Shown piece after piece: positions 43,491-57,129 of a stretch of DNA of 64,000 nucleotides. The stretch's first letter is position 1, and the number at the start of each line of letters is the position of its first letter. Made by a program: the position numbers and the translations under genes. Source of the stretch: Castor canadensis (taxonomy: Eukaryota > Chordata > Mammalia > Rodentia > Castoridae); contig NC_133390.1 in the NCBI RefSeq assembly GCF_047511655.1, positions 159,027,583 to 159,091,582 on the forward strand, read 5' to 3'. The notes below the pieces were generated by a model, which was not told the DNA's origin, searched no databases, and saw nothing but the letters and a program-made list of their open reading frames with translations.

Positions 43491-44132
43491 AAAATAAGCA
43501 ACATTCAATTCTTCTAGGTGTGTCCAACTTGGGAAGGGACACTGGTATAATTAGGGGTAGATACATGTAACCAAAGAAATGATGGAATTGTAAAATCCAA
43601 ATAATATGGAAGCAATGAATTATTAATTAATCAAGTAAAAATACTCAATTCCTTATTTATGTATGAGTCATAATTATTTCCTCTATTTTACAAAAGTTCT
43701 GGAAAAGTGACCTATACTATTTGCTTTCATTTTTATCATCTCCCACTCCCTCTTCAACCACTACAGTCTGGCTTCTCTATAAAGTGCTCAAAGATAACCA
43801 GTGGCCTGTAATTATCCAACTCTATTCTCCATGATATCTGAAACATTTAACTTTGTGTATTTTTTTTTTTTTGCCCTACCTTCTGAGATACTACACTTCT
43901 CATTTATAAAACCTGTTCCAACCTTTCTCAATCCCTTTGATTATGTCGTTTTACTCAATTCACCCTGGAAATGTTGGCTTCCTTAGAATGCCATTTTTTA
44001 CTTCTAAGAGGAGCCCCTTAAAACCGTACCCTTTCTGGGTGACCTGCTGGCTTCTACGACTACAATATCATCTATTCGTGGAGGTTTTTGTGAAGGAGTA
44101 ATATAATTTTATTTTTAGAAGCATGTGTTTTA
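43491..44132. other. Intergenic downstream of PROCR
   Basis: AT-rich, nothing recognised. Confidence 0.6.
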
Positions 44133-44548
44133 AGCTGGACATAATGGTACATGCCTGTACTCCTAGCTACTCAGGAGGCAGATATAAGACAATCTTTCCT
44201 AGATGGTTGACTCAGGAAAAAGCATGAGACCCTAAGCTGGGCACCAGTGATTCATGCCTATTATCCTAGCTACTTGGGAGGCTGAGATCAGAGGGTCACT
44301 GTTCAAGGCCAGCCCAGGCAAATAGTTCAAGAGACACCCCCATCTCAAAAAAAAAAAAAAAAAAAGCAAAGTGAAATGGAGGTGGAGGTGTGGTTCAAAT
44401 GATATGAAACCATGAATTCAAACCCTAGTCCCACAAAAGCATGAGACCTTAAAAATAAACTAAAAGCAATTTGGACATTGCTTAAATGGTACAGTGCTTG
44501 CCTAGCAAACAAGAAGCCCTGAGTTCAGTCTTTGGTGGAGGGGAAGTG
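44133..44548 (+). repeat. Old composite SINE split by a later SINE
   Basis: The left B1-like part (44133-44231) and right ID-like part (44452-44548) are separated by the copy at 44232-44436. Confidence 0.75.
44232..44436 (+). repeat. Composite SINE nested in another
   Basis: AAAGCATGAGACC recurs on both sides (about 44219-44231 and 44437-44449), the target duplication of this insertion. Confidence 0.8.
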
Positions 44549-44807
44549 GGAGGAAGACCATGTATTTTGTCATCAAACCTTATTTTTTACTACTTTGAGC
44601 CAGGCATTTAGCTTCTCCAAGTCTGTTTTTCCATTCACAGAAGGATAATAAAACATACAAAAATGATGTAAGAAAAATAACACCTACCTCATAGAGGCAT
44701 TATAAGTATCAGATAAAATAATATATGTAGACTAATATATGTGTTAGTCAGAACAGCCGTGGCTGCAGACCTCCAAATGCTTCATTTGGGCTGATTTCCC
44801 CTTTGAT

Positions 44808-44995
44808 AGTGTTGGGGATCAAACCCAGGACTCACAAAGGCTGGGCAAGTGTTCTGTGATTGAGCTATCTCCCTACTCCTGCACCTGTACCGGTTCTCTC
44901 TCTCTTTCTCTCTCTCTCTGTGTGTGTATGGTACTGGGGTTTGAACTCAGGGCCTTGCATTTTCAAGGCAAGTGCTCTACTGCTACAGCCACACT
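44808..44995 (-). repeat. Two antisense ID/tRNA-like SINEs
   Basis: A diverged unit at 44808-44882 and a better one at 44925-44995 (ACTGGGGTTTGAACTCAGGG), separated by a (CT)n/(GT)n run. Confidence 0.7.
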
Positions 44996-44999
44996 TCCT

Positions 45000-46041
45000 T
45001 CCCTGCACTGATTCTTGAAAATCATCTCAACTTTAATATTTTGCAGATGTTTCAGAGTCAACTTATTCAAAATTAAACTTGCTATCTTTTCCCAAAACCT
45101 GTTCTATCTCTTCCATTGTTTAACATGTGCTAATAGATATCAGAATTACCATCAAATCATACAAACATAGACCTTTATTTGCTCCCTCTTCTTTATCACC
45201 ATCTATAAAATGCAATTTGTGTAGAACCCATTCCATCCCTTCCACCCCTACTGCTTTCATTCAAGATACCGTAATCTGTCTTTCTCAATGGTAGACACAG
45301 AGCTGTGCCACCTTAGTTCAACATTCAAGGAAAGGCTTCTTGTCCACCTGCACAGGGCCTCCAAATGCTTCAGTTCCTAAATGACTGCCTCAGCTGCACA
45401 AAACAGTCTTGCACAAATGAGGTCATGCCCATCCTGTGACTGCCCTCCTCTAGTGACTGAGCAAGGCAGGGGTCTAAAGATCCAGCCATTTCTGCCAATG
45501 GCAGGACAACACTGATGTGCAGTATTCACTCCAGAGCTCCCTGCCAGGTTGACCAGGTCTTTTGAATGTCAACAACACAGTTTGACCTTAAGTCAGTCTT
45601 GCTTCCTCCTTCTAGAAAACATCCTGCACTTCAAACTCTGTGTCAACATCTGCTTCCAGAAAACTCAACCTGTGTGCCCACAGAAAGACACCTCTTTCTC
45701 CCTCTCCCTCTCTTCTCAAAATTGAGGAATTTCCTGTCTTATTTTCTTTGGAGCATGGTGACAGCCTCCTTCTGTTTTCTCCTTGTCTCTAATTTTTCTG
45801 TGTTCTAACTCATTTCCTACACTGCAATCAAAACATAGGTCTGATTGTGTCATTTTAAAAAAATTTCCTGTGCTGGGGTAGGGGGGAGGTGGCACAAACA
45901 ATGTGCACACATGTAGGTAAATGTAAAAATGATAAAATAAAAGAAGAAAAGAAAAAAGGAATGATACAATAAAAATCTCTTCAAACGAAAAATAAAATAA
46001 AATACATTTCCCATACTTGCTGAGTTAAATTCAGAATCTTT
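45000..46041. other. Intergenic
   Basis: No gene or confident repeat; 45050-45800 is moderately C/T-rich and looks like old decayed sequence. Confidence 0.55.
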
Positions 46042-46228
46042 TCCTTTTTTTTTTTTTTTTTTTTTGAGGTACTGGGGTTTGAACTCAGGGCCTATACCTT
46101 GAGCCACTCCACCAGCCCTTTTTTGTAAAGGTTTTTTTTGAGATAGGGTCTCATGAACTATATCCCCAGGCTGGCTTCAAACCATGATCCTCCTGATCTC
46201 TGCCTCCTGAGTAGCGACGATTACAGTA
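46042..46228 (-). repeat. Composite SINE
   Basis: Antisense: T23, GAGGTACTGGGGTTTGAACT, then B1-like part. Confidence 0.85.
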
Positions 46229-46384
46229 GTGATTCCTTGAACTGACACCAGAATCTTTGAAGTAACATTCAAGGCTGTGCATAATGTAGCCCCAACCCAA
46301 TTGCCTAATTTTATTTTTTACCATTTCTCTTTATGCATATGAACTCTAGATTATTTACTTTAAAATCATATATATATATATATT

Positions 46385-46465
46385 TGGTCAGACAGGAGTT
46401 TGAACTCAGGGGTTCGTGCTTACAAAGCCAGGCACTCTACTGCTTGAGCCACACCTCCAGTCCTT
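46385..46465 (-). repeat. ID-like SINE beside (TA)n
   Basis: Antisense; AGGCACTCTACTGCTTGAGC. Confidence 0.75.
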
Positions 46466-48129
46466 AAAAGCAAATTTTTAAATGACAAAAGTAATACAAC
46501 AGTGACAACAAAGAATTTACAAAGAAAAAACTGAAAAGCCCCTGTTTTCTCCTTCTCTCCAAGTCCTTACCCCAGAGTTATGCCAGTATTCTTAATTGCA
46601 AACAGCAGAAACCAACTCTGCAAATTTAAGAAGGAAATAATCATATTAGAAGGCTATCAAGTAATCATCAGAGTTAGTCATGCTCAGAAAATAGGGATCA
46701 CAGCCAGAGACACACCACAGGAGTGGTCTACTTAAGGATGCCACAGCTGGAACCGTGGGCTTCCTCACCAATGCCTGCTGCCTGTATCCCCTGTGCCTTC
46801 ACATCATTTGTTCAAGATTCAAATTCCTGTTGGGAATATGCAAATAATCAAGCCTAGATCTTGTTGCCTTTGCCTTAGCAGCAAGGGGGCCAGAGAGGGA
46901 AACTTTAGGTACCTTTGGCTTCTCTTAAAGAAAGCTGAATCCTGTCTACCATCAAGACTCACATAGAGGAAAAGGTTTCAGGTACAGTGCAACCAAAATA
47001 CAAAATAAGAAAGCAAACAACCCCTCTTCAGGTGTTCACTGTTATCTGACATCATCAATTTATTTACTCATTCAGTGAACTTCTGGGCAGGGTTTATTCT
47101 ATGTACAAAATGATTCAGACATGGTCCTTGGAAGTCATCCTCATCTGAGACACCGGCTGTTTTCTAAATCATCTGCTTTCAATCTGTGATGTTGAACTAT
47201 TATGGAAATAGGAAGTGATAACCTGACTCAATTTTTCAAAGAAAGTGGAATGTACAAAATATTGATCATTTTTACATTAAAATGTGTTGTATTAAACAGT
47301 GAAAAAAAAAGACATGGTCCTTCTCAAGGAGCCCTATGTTGAAAAAGATAAAATACACACATATAGAAAAATGTAAGACAGGATATAGGATATAGGTTTT
47401 AGGATTTCCTAATGACTGGAAGAAATATACAAATAAAAATGTTATGTTGCAATTTACTGTTGTGGCTATCATTTACATATCTAAAATTTGGGGGATTCTT
47501 TGCCTTACCCTTACTAATTAATACCACTGAGGTCTTATCATACATATTCTGTTCATGTTAGATTAGGAAATAACACTTATCAACAGTAATCAAAGTAAAT
47601 GGCAAAGCAGCGTTTAAGGCCATGTCTTGTGTTCTAGGATTTATACTTTCTAGGATTTACTCTGTTATAACTGAGGGAATCAGAGGAATCTGGGGAGAGA
47701 GGAAGAGTGGGATTTGTGAGTGCACAAAATTTGACCAAGCACAGATAGGAAAGGTAAAACAGCTTCAATAATGGCAAGAGTTAGTTTTAAAAAAATAAAA
47801 GGCAGAGTGATTCCAGGCCCTCCATGATCCAGCATCAATCTTTTTTCTCTAGCTTCATCTTTAACCTCTCTTCCTTTCTCAATCTACCCTCTAGCCCTCA
47901 AAATACCCTTGGTTTCCCAAACATATCATGTACTTTCTGGTCATGTCATTGTCATATTCTTCCCTCTCCCTGGCAAACTCCAATTCATCTTTTGAAACCT
48001 AGCTCAAATGTCATTACCTCTGTAAAGTCATTCCTTATTTTCCTACCCATAGTTTTTTTTTTTATGCCCTGTGTTCTTTTGAGGCATGTTTATAACATGT
48101 TATCTATAGGAGATACATTTTGGAGTCAA
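46466..48129. other. Intergenic
   Basis: Nothing confidently recognised; 46560-46990 has the look of an ancient dispersed repeat. Confidence 0.5.
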
Positions 48130-49619
48130 AGATACAAATAGGTTGGAAGTAAAAGGATAGATAAACATATACCACACAAATAGCAGCTATCAGAGAGCTG
48201 GACTAGCTATGCAAATGTTAGACTTTAAGACCAAAAAAAAAGTTATGTGTGGTAATAAAGACAAGCATAATAAATCCATTGGGAATATGTAATAATTATA
48301 AACATATATGTACCTAACAATGGAACCAAAAATTACATAAAACAAAACTAAAACTGAAGGGAGTAATATACAATTCAATAATAATTGAAGTCAGAAACTT
48401 CAATACTACACTTTTAATAATAAAAGAAAATCAGTAGGACCCAGAAGACTTTAACAACACTATAGAACAGTCTATAAAATAGTCCGTCCAACAATGAGAA
48501 GATTCTACTCAAGCACCTATGAACCCTTTTCAACATAGATCACATGTTAGGCCATGAAACAAGTCTGAATTGAACATTAAAAGTATTTTCTCAGACTACA
48601 ATAGAATTAAATTAGAAATCAATGACAGAAAAATATTTGGGAAATTCACAAATCACAAATATGTATATAGGTAACACATTCATTAATAATCAAAGAAAAA
48701 AATCACGAGATGAGCTGGAATAATTTGAGGTAAATGAAAACAAAAACACAACATAACAAAATGTGTAAGGCGCAGCTAAATTAGAGAAAGAGGGAAGTGT
48801 AAGTGGCTATATATTAAGAAAGAAGAAACAAATCAATACCCTAATCTTCTTCCTCAAGAAACTAGAAAAAGAGGAGCAATCTAAACCTAAGTCAAACAGA
48901 AGAAGGAAATAATAAGGATTAGATCAGAGAAGCAAGAAAAATGATGAAGAAAATCAACAAAACTACAATTTGGTTCTTTGAAAATACCAATAAAACTGAC
49001 AAACATTAGCTAGACTTATCAAGAAAAAGAAGAGAAGATTTAAATTAGGAAAATTGGTAATTAAAGAAGGACCTCTCTGTTGCTGTACAGAAATAAAAAG
49101 GATTTTAAGGGAATAGTGTAGACAAGTACATATCAACGAATTAGCTAATTTGGACTAAATGGACAGATTACTAGAAAGACATGAACTTTTGCACAGACTC
49201 AGAAGAACTAGAAATCTAAATAAAGAGATTGAGTTGGTCATTTTAAAACTTCCCACAAATTACTTCTCAGGCCCAAATTACTTCACTGGTGAAGTCTACC
49301 AAACATTTAAGAAGACTTAACAGCAATCCTTGATAAGCTCTTCCAAGAACTAGAAAAGGAGGGAATAATGTGATATCACCATGCAAAAAAATGAAGTTGG
49401 AATCTCAACCTCATACTATATACACAAATTAATCTTAACTCAAAATGCATCAAAGACCTAAATATAAGATGTAAAACCCTAAAGGAAGGTGAATATGGTT
49501 GATGTACTTTCTATACAAGTGTAAATATGGAACATTGAAACCTGTTCAAGTCACCTCAAGAAGGATAATGGGGTAGGAGGGAGAATAATGGAGGGGATGA
49601 ATCAAATCGGGGTATAATA

Positions 49620-49677
49620 CATATATATAAACATATATATATATATATATACATATATATACATATATATATATATG
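49620..49677. repeat. (TA)n/(CATA)n microsatellite in an old L1 3' UTR
   Basis: TA runs with interspersed CA. Confidence 0.9.
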
Positions 49678-49749
49678 GAAATGTCACAATGAAACCCCCT
49701 GTATGACTATCATATACTAATAAAAATATTTTTTAAAAAAGATCCAAAA

Positions 49750-49950
49750 GCCAGGTACCAGTGGCTTGTGCCTGTAATCCTAGCTACTCATGAGGCAGAG
49801 ATCAGGAGAATCTCCGTTCAAAGCCAGCCCAGGCAAATAATTTGCGAGACCCTATCTCAAAAAAACTAATCACAGTAAAAGGGCTGGTAGAGTGGCTCAA
49901 GGTGTAGGCCCTGCGTTCAAATCCTAGCACACCTCCTCCCCCAAAAAAGA
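49750..49950 (+). repeat. Composite SINE
   Basis: CCAGGTACCAGTGGCTTGTG start; short ID-like end. Confidence 0.85.
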
Positions 49951-50163
49951 TTTTAAATCCTAAAACATTTAGCATAAAACCAATAAGAATTGATCTTGGG
50001 TTAAGAAGTAGTTTCTTAAATATAATACAAAAGCATAAGCAACAAAAAGAAAAAATGATAGATTAGTGTTCATCAAAATAAAATACTTTTGTGCTTCAAA
50101 AAACACTATCAATAAAATGAAAAAGCAACCCATAGAACACACAAAAATATTTGTATATTAAAA

Positions 50164-50238
50164 CTGGAGCTGAACTCAGTGTTAGAGCACTTGCCTACCA
50201 TGCTTGAGGCCCTGGGTTCCCCAGCAAGATAAAAAGAA
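50164..50238 (+). repeat. Diverged ID-like SINE
   Basis: GTTAGAGCACTTGCCTACCA. A further fragment lies at about 50329-50395. Confidence 0.6.
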
Positions 50239-51164
50239 AAATACATGTCATATATATGTTTTAAAAACCTCTAATAATTAAACAATAAAAAACACAAAAA
50301 TAACCCAACTTAAAAACAGTCAAAGGAAATTCGAGACAGGTTTGCCTAAACATACAAGGTTCTGGATTCTATCCCCAGCACTACAAAAAAAAAGATTAAA
50401 AATTAAATAAATAAAAATAAGCCAAGGATTTGAATAGCCTTTCTCAAGGAAAGATATAACAATGCCCAGTAAACATACAAAAAGATATCCAACATCATTA
50501 GTTATTAAGGACATGCAAATCAAAACTACGAAATACCACTTCACACCATCAAGAATAGACAGAAAATAACAAGTGCTGGAAAGAGTATGGAGAAATTGAA
50601 AACCTTACACATTGTTGATGGGAATATAAAATTTTGCATCCACTTTGGAGTATAATTTGGCAGTTCTTCAAAAAGTTAAGCATACAGCCCAAACTACATA
50701 GTAAGATCCCGTCTCAAAAAAAAAAAAAGTTAAACAAAGACTCAACTTTATCAGCAATTCCCTTCTTAGTATGTATCCAAAAGAATTAAAAACACAAGAA
50801 TAAGTGCCATGGTCCTGAGTTCAAGTCCCAGTACTTGGGGAAATAAAAAGAAAAAGGAAAAGCTGTTTACTTGGCTCACAGTTCTGGAGGCTGGAAGTAA
50901 AAATTCTGGCAGCCCTATGTGTGTGGCCTTCTGTCTGTGTCACAACATGTTAGATGTCATCACGTGGCAGGTGAGCAAGCAAGAGAGAGCACATGGAGAG
51001 AGAGGAAGCAAGAGACAGGAAGGGACCAGGCTTGCTGTTTTATGACAATCTGTTGTCGTGGGAGCTGAAACACTCCTGTCAGACTTAACCCATGGCACAA
51101 GACTAGCATTAATTCCTTTATTTTTTTAATAAATTAAATTTAACCAAAATTTAAAATGTTTGCT

Positions 51165-52190
51165 CTACTAATCACCCTATTAAAAAGGATGAAAAGACAA
51201 TCTACAGACTGAGTAAAATACTTACAATCCACACAGCTGATAAGGGACTTCTATTATTTAGCCTCAAAATTAAATGGCAAAAATCAATCCCATTAGAACA
51301 TGGGCCTAATAAATAAACACATATAAGGATGCTCAACATTACTATACATTAGGGAAATGTACATAAAAGACAGGATGAGATAATATTTATTTTGTTAGAA
51401 TATAGTTGTATGAAAACATCTAAAAATTTTAAAAAGATTTGACAATACTAAATTCAAGCAAGGACGCAGAGAAAAGGGATCTTTCATACATTGCTGGTGG
51501 ATTGTAAAATGGTTCAGCCACTGAGCCACACAGTTTTTTTAAAAAACAACAACTAAATATACATGTACCACATGACCCAGTAAATGTGTTTTTATCCAGA
51601 CAAGTGAAATGTATGTTCACAAATACTGCTAGTGGCTTTATTTATAAAAGTCCAAAACTGGGAGCATGTTCATCCATAGGTGAATGGGTAAATAAAATGT
51701 GGTCCCTCCACACCGGATTCACTACCACTTAGTAATAAAAAGCAACAGACTATTCATAGTCAAATTGGATGAACATGGCATTACACTGAGATTTAAAACC
51801 AGTCTCAAAAGGTTACAAATCAAGGTATAGGACATTCTCAAAATGACAAAATTACAGAGATGGAAAACATCTGAGTCATCACCAGGGGTTAGAAATGGTG
51901 GCCAGGAGAGGATGAGTGTGTTTATAAAAGAGTCTCAGGAAAGAGATATTAGTGGTGATAAAATACTTCTGTATCTAGATTGCGTAGGACCAATGTTGCA
52001 GTAAGTAAATATGTGACTAAATGACATAGGTCTATACACATGCATTGCATGAATGTCAGCTTCCTGGCTTAGATCATGCATTATGACATACGTAAAATAT
52101 AACCATTGGGAAAAATTGGGTGATGCATAGGCAGGATCTCTCTATTATTTTTGTAATTTCCTGTGAAAATATTATTTTGAAATTTCAAAA
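51165..52190 (+). mobile_element. Old L1 (L1M/HAL1-like) 3' half, sense
   Basis: Reads through late ORF2 (CATTGCTGGTGGATTGTAAA near 51490; GGTGAATGGGTAAATAAAAT near 51680) into a 3' region ending about 52190. Heavily diverged. Confidence 0.65.
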
Positions 52191-52299
52191 AATTGTGAGA
52201 CAAATCTGCCATCATAGTGGAAGAATTTTCACATTTCAAATAATAACTGATGACCCAATTAAGCCAAAAAGAGAAAAAGAAAAAAAGATTAAATAGAGC

Positions 52300-52391
52300 A
52301 GGCTAAAGGCACAGCTCAAGCAGTAGAGTGCCTGCCTAACAAGCATGAACCCTGAGTTCAACCTCTAGTACCATTAAAAAAAAAAAAATTA
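52300..52391 (+). repeat. ID-like SINE
   Basis: CAGCTCAAGCAGTAGAGTGC to an A13 end. Confidence 0.8.
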
Positions 52392-52502
52392 AATAGAATA
52401 TAGGCTATTTGAACAAGTCATAACACTGTTTATGGAGATATATATATATATATGTATGACATTGAAATCAACTAATACATATGATTAATAAATTAATTAA
52501 TT

Positions 52503-52708
52503 TTGTGGGACTGGGGTTTGAACTCAGGGCTTTGCACTTGCAAAGCAGGTGCTATACCACTTAAACCACACCCTCAGTCCATTTGCTCTGATTATTTTTG
52601 AAGATAGGTCTCTCAAACTATTTGCCCAGGCTGGCCTTGAACTGAGATCCTCCCAATCTTAGCCTCCCAAGTAGCTAGGATTACAGGGGTGGGCCACTGG
52701 TGCCTGAC
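52503..52708 (-). repeat. Composite SINE
   Basis: Antisense; GGGACTGGGGTTTGAACTCA to GGGCCACTGGTGCCTG. Confidence 0.85.
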
Positions 52709-52711
52709 TTA

Positions 52712-53020
52712 TTTTTTATTTATCATACAGTAATAATATAAGGGTATTTCATTGTGATAATTCCATGTGCACAATGTACCTTGAACAAATTTACCCCCTC
52801 TACAATATTCCCATTTCCCTTCTCCCTCTTCCCTCCCCCACTTTCAAACAGTGTTTGGTGGGTTTCATTATGCTGTCTGAATATGTGTATAGCCAGCGTA
52901 TTTCCATCCTCTTCACCCTTCACTATCCTTTTCTTTCCCCCTCCCCCTGCATTAATCCCTTTATGAAGGGAGTCATAGCCCATCACCTCCCTCTAGGCCC
53001 AGTCTCTTAAAGGTTCCGCC
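52712..53020 (-). mobile_element. Old L1 3' UTR, antisense
   Basis: Contains TTCATTGTGATAATTCCATG and the C/T-rich block that follows. The same region appears, diverged, in the extra segment at 18310-18480, which links that segment to an older L1 3' end. Confidence 0.6.
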
Positions 53021-53163
53021 ACCTTTCAGTACCAATGCACTGGAAACTAAGCTTCAACACGAGTTTTGGCAGGGATAAACCACAACCAAACCATCACAAA
53101 AGGATTCTCTGAAGGTTCATGTCCATCTCCAAAAGCAAGAGAGGTGAAGAATTAGAAAAATAC

Positions 53164-53382
53164 ACCAGGTTCTGTGGCTCACGCTTGTAATCCTAACTAT
53201 TTGGGTGGCTGAGATCAGGAGAATCATGGTCCAAGGCCAGTCCAGGAGGGAAATAGTTCAAGAGACCCCCATCTCAAAAATGACCAGAGCAAAATGAACT
53301 GGAGGTGTGGCCCAAGTGGTAAAATGCCTGCTTTTCAAGTACAAAGCTCTGAGTTCAAACCCCAGTCCCACCAAAATAAAAG
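53164..53382 (+). repeat. Composite SINE
   Basis: CCAGGTTCTGTGGCTCACGC; full ID-like part. Confidence 0.85.
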
Positions 53383-54189
53383 AAAGCATCAGAAAACAGT
53401 GGAATGAGTCACTCTGACATTTCAGGAAGAAGATCTGAGCCTCATTTCCAGGAGTTTCTACCCAGAGTAAAGAATGAACGGAAGTTCATCTACTTATGCT
53501 CACACATGTGAATATTTGTTCAGAGTCAATGCCCTTCTCCAGGAGGAAGTTCATAGTTTCGAAGATACTTGCCAACTCTGCTAACTGGAATTCTAGCTCC
53601 TAACTCCAAACAGCTGACATTTGTGCAAATTTTTAAGGTCATCCCTCTTTAGGGAATGACATCAGGATGTTTGGCTTAGATCTGGACTCTGATGGCCAGA
53701 CTATTGGAGGAGTTTACATGAGAAATAAATAAATATGAAATAAATTTAAACAAGCGACTCCCCCAGGATATTCTAAAGTCTCCTACTGGGTGGCCTGGCT
53801 TACCATATTCCCCTACCTTTACAGTTTAACATATATGTCTTGATTTTATGTGTCCTGCCAGGTAGTGTGAGGTTTAGATTTCTCTACCTCGTTTTTTTTC
53901 CAATTCAGTCAACAGTTTAGTTGACTGTTTAGGCTTAGTTTAGTCAAAGCATTGTGCTAGTGGGGATGCAGAGATGAGTGAAACATCATCTCTGTCCAGG
54001 AGCTCCTGGAGTAGGGGGAAAAGTATATAAAACAGCTCATTTTATACTATATATAAAAGATATAAAGTGATTGAAAACTATGTAGTGAGGCAAAGGAATC
54101 AAGGGAAACTGCACAGAGGCCATAGATTTCATATATAAAATTGAAGAAGAATTCAGTAGGTGAAGATCTCCCCTCTTAAGCTGAGATCC
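53383..54189. other. Intergenic
   Basis: An old-repeat-like patch near 53940-54015 (GCATTGTGCTAGTGGGGATG), otherwise unique. Confidence 0.5.
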
Positions 54190-54418
54190 TTTTTTTTTTT
54201 TTTTTTTTTTGGTGAGACTGAGATTCACATTTACAAAGCAGGCAATCTACTGCTTGAGTCACCTCCAGTCCATTTTACTCATCATTTTGGAGATAGTTCA
54301 AGGGTCTCTTGAACTATTTGCCCAGGCTGGCTTCAAACTGCAATCCTACCAATCTCAGCCTCCCAAGTATTTAGGATTATAGGCATGAGTCTATAATCCT
54401 AAATACTGGTGCCTGGTT
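54190..54418 (-). repeat. Composite SINE
   Basis: Antisense with T20; contains a small duplicated phrase (TATAATCCTAAATACT and its reverse) near 54375-54405. Confidence 0.8.
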
Positions 54419-54850
54419 AATTAGGCTAAGATCTTTAAGAGCAGTGATTATAACTTGTTCATTTTTGTGTTCTTGACGTCTGACATAGTCTCCCACAAGA
54501 AAAGAGTCCAAATTATTTTTGTTCAATGGATGAAAAATGAACAGATTCTGGACAAAGGAAATGAGGGTAAAAGTGTACCTTTGGTTTGTTGGATGGTAAA
54601 GGGGCTGCCATGCTACAGTGAATATAGGTTATGGGAGATAAAATGTAACATTTTGGTACCAGATTAAGAATGCCATGCTCAGAAGTTACATAAAATTCCA
54701 TAGGCAATAGTTAACTAGCTCCTTCTCCAGGGCAATAATACCATTGTTCATCTTTGTATCCTTAGAACCTAAAACAGTGCCAGAAATTGAGAAGTTAGTC
54801 AATAAATGACTGGATGAATGAATGAATTGAAGACCTTTGGAAGTGAAATT

Positions 54851-55195
54851 CAGCTAAGCCTAGTGGCTAAAGTCTGTAATCCTAGCTACTTGGAAGAAGT
54901 TTACATTGAGAGGATCAAGGTTTGAGGCCAGCCTAGGCAAAAAGTTTGCAAGACCCCATCTCAACAAATAACCTGGGTATGGTGACATGCACCTGTCATC
55001 CTGGTTACACAGGGAAGCACAGATAAGAGGACTGCAGTCCAGTCCAACCCAGGCATAACGTGAGAGCCTATCTCAAAAATAACCAATGCAAAAAGGACTG
55101 GGGAGCAGATTCGACTGGTAGAGCTCTTGCCTAGCAAGCACGAGGCTCTGAGTTGAAACCCTTATTCTTGCAAAAAACAAGAAAGAAAGAAAGAA
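54851..55195 (+). repeat. Composite SINE, long form, with (GAAA)n tail
   Basis: Two B1-like segments, an ID-like part with AGCTCTTGCCTAGCAAGCAC, and (GAAA)n to 55199. Confidence 0.8.
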
Positions 55196-55199
55196 AGAA

Positions 55200-56184
55200 G
55201 GAATTTACTGCATTCAATCTTCAGCTTACTTTAAGCTTCACTTTTATATAAATTTTATAGTCATAGAAACACTTTTTATTCTATTATCTCATTTAAAATT
55301 TTATTGATGCACCAAACAAGATTATTAGGATTGAAGGACAAATATCATCATCATTTCCTAAAGATATTATTATTCTTATACCTAGTGTAAAAAAAATCAA
55401 AAGTCTATTTCCTCTCTAATATCTTTTTGTGTAACTGAAGGACTGTTATATATCAATCTGCATATGACAGGCCTCTCATAAGTAGCTTCAATCTTACTCC
55501 ACACTCACCGTACTCAAGATTTCTACATAACCCCCAAAATAGATACAACTCACAAATGCAGGGATATTTTACTCCATATCCCATACTACAGAAACTTAAT
55601 CAAATTCTTAGACATTTCTGTTCTTTTCTCCAAGTTTCTTCTCCATAACTCTCAACTTAATCTCTCTTTTTCTTCCCCTCACAAGCTTGTAACACTTTCC
55701 TACCAAAACAAACAACAAACCTTTTATTTTTTCAAGCCTCTCATATTTCAATATGTATATGTTCCCTTCAACATACCTGTTTGGTATCTCATTTCATCCA
55801 CTTGCAAGTGAAAGAGGGATTAAATTTGGCTTGTGGAACTCCAGAGAACAGACTAATGAATGAGAGGAAGACAGAGAACAAATTGTTAGTTTAATACAAC
55901 TTGCTGACACAGCAATTCAGTAATAGAACTGGCTCCTTCACAAAACAGTGAACTCCCTGTGACTGAAAGTAGCCAAGTCTATCAAGTTCAAGTTCTGCCC
56001 TTGAGGACCACATGTGACAGACAGTCCTACATATTTTTGCAGACAGTTTTCCTGTTCTCTCAAATCTTTCCTTCTGTAGGTTAAGCATCCCTGTTTCTTC
56101 AGTAACATAACATTGCTTTACTGGGGTTGCCATAGTTTGTCAATTTATTATGCATTTATATTCAGAAGTATTTATTGAGTGACT
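55200..56184. other. Intergenic
   Basis: AT-rich, no recognisable feature. Confidence 0.6.
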
Positions 56185-56980
56185 TCTGGGGTTGGACACC
56201 ATTTTAGAAAGTGGGAAGTGGGAATATAGCAATATAGCAGAGAACCAAACAAAGTTCTTGTCCTCACACAACTACTGCACTGGGAGAGACAGATAATGAA
56301 GTAATTTTTTTTAGTATCAGAGATAATAAGTGTTAGGAGACAAATAAGGAAGGTAGAAGGAGTAAGGAGTACCAAGAATTGGTTAATTGCTGCTTTTGAG
56401 CAGGCCTCTGCACTAAGACAACAGTTGGCCAGAAATCTGAAGGAAGTGAGAGAATGGCTGAGAGAAGAACAATCCAATCTAGGTACCCAAAACAAATGCC
56501 AAACTCCTGAGGAGGAAGTGTGTGAGCAAAGGAGAGAGAAGTAGCAGGAAGAAAATCATGCAGGGCCTCGTAAGCCAATTACAAGTGCTTTGGTTTTTAT
56601 TCTAGGTGAGATGCAAAGCCATTAGAGGCTTTTGAGAATGGAGTGGCCTGGCACCCGGTGGCTCACGCCTGCAATCCTAGAGACTCAAGGGGCAGAGAAC
56701 AGAAGGATCACAGTTCAAAGCCAACCCAGGCAAATAGTCCTTGAGACCCTATCTTGAAAAAACCCTTCACGAAAAAGGGCTGGTGGAGTAAGACAAGGTG
56801 TAGGCCCTGAGTTCAAACCTGATACCACAAAAAAAAAAGAAAGAAAGAAAGAGAGAGAAGGAGGTGACATGCTCTGATTTGCATTCAAAGAAATCACTGT
56901 GGCTTCCATGAGTGAAATAGAATTTAGGGGCAAAGGCAGATTCAGGAACTCCAAGGATAAGCACATAGTTAGGAAGGAGG
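56185..56980 (+). repeat. Ancient mammalian repeat (L2-like or similar), split by a SINE
   Basis: The order of phrases (TGCAGGGCCTCGTAAGCCAA, TTATTCTAGGTGAGATGCAA, GACATGCTCTGATTTGCATT) is that of an old mammalian dispersed repeat. A composite SINE (56646-56833) splits it. Confidence 0.5.
56646..56833 (+). repeat. Composite SINE
   Basis: GGCACCCGGTGGCTCACGCC start; splits the old repeat at 56185. Confidence 0.85.
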
Positions 56981-57129
56981 CTGGTATAATGCAGTGAGAA
57001 GTGATGATAGCATGGACCACAGTGTTAATAGTAAGGATGGTTAAAAATATTTGGATATTGCACATATAATGAATATGTGACAGAATTTGCTGACAGATGG
57101 GATGTGGATATAAGAGAAAGAAAGGAATA

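Larger units (their letters stand above)
48130..50690 (+). mobile_element. Old L1 fragments, sense
   Basis: Diverged ORF1/ORF2 text is recognisable, such as CATGCAAATCAAAACTACGA at 50512 and the TTGTTGATGGGAATATAAAA that follows. It includes an L1 3' UTR end with (TA)n near 49570-49740 and SINEs at 49750, 50164 and 50330. Probably more than one insertion. Confidence 0.65.
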
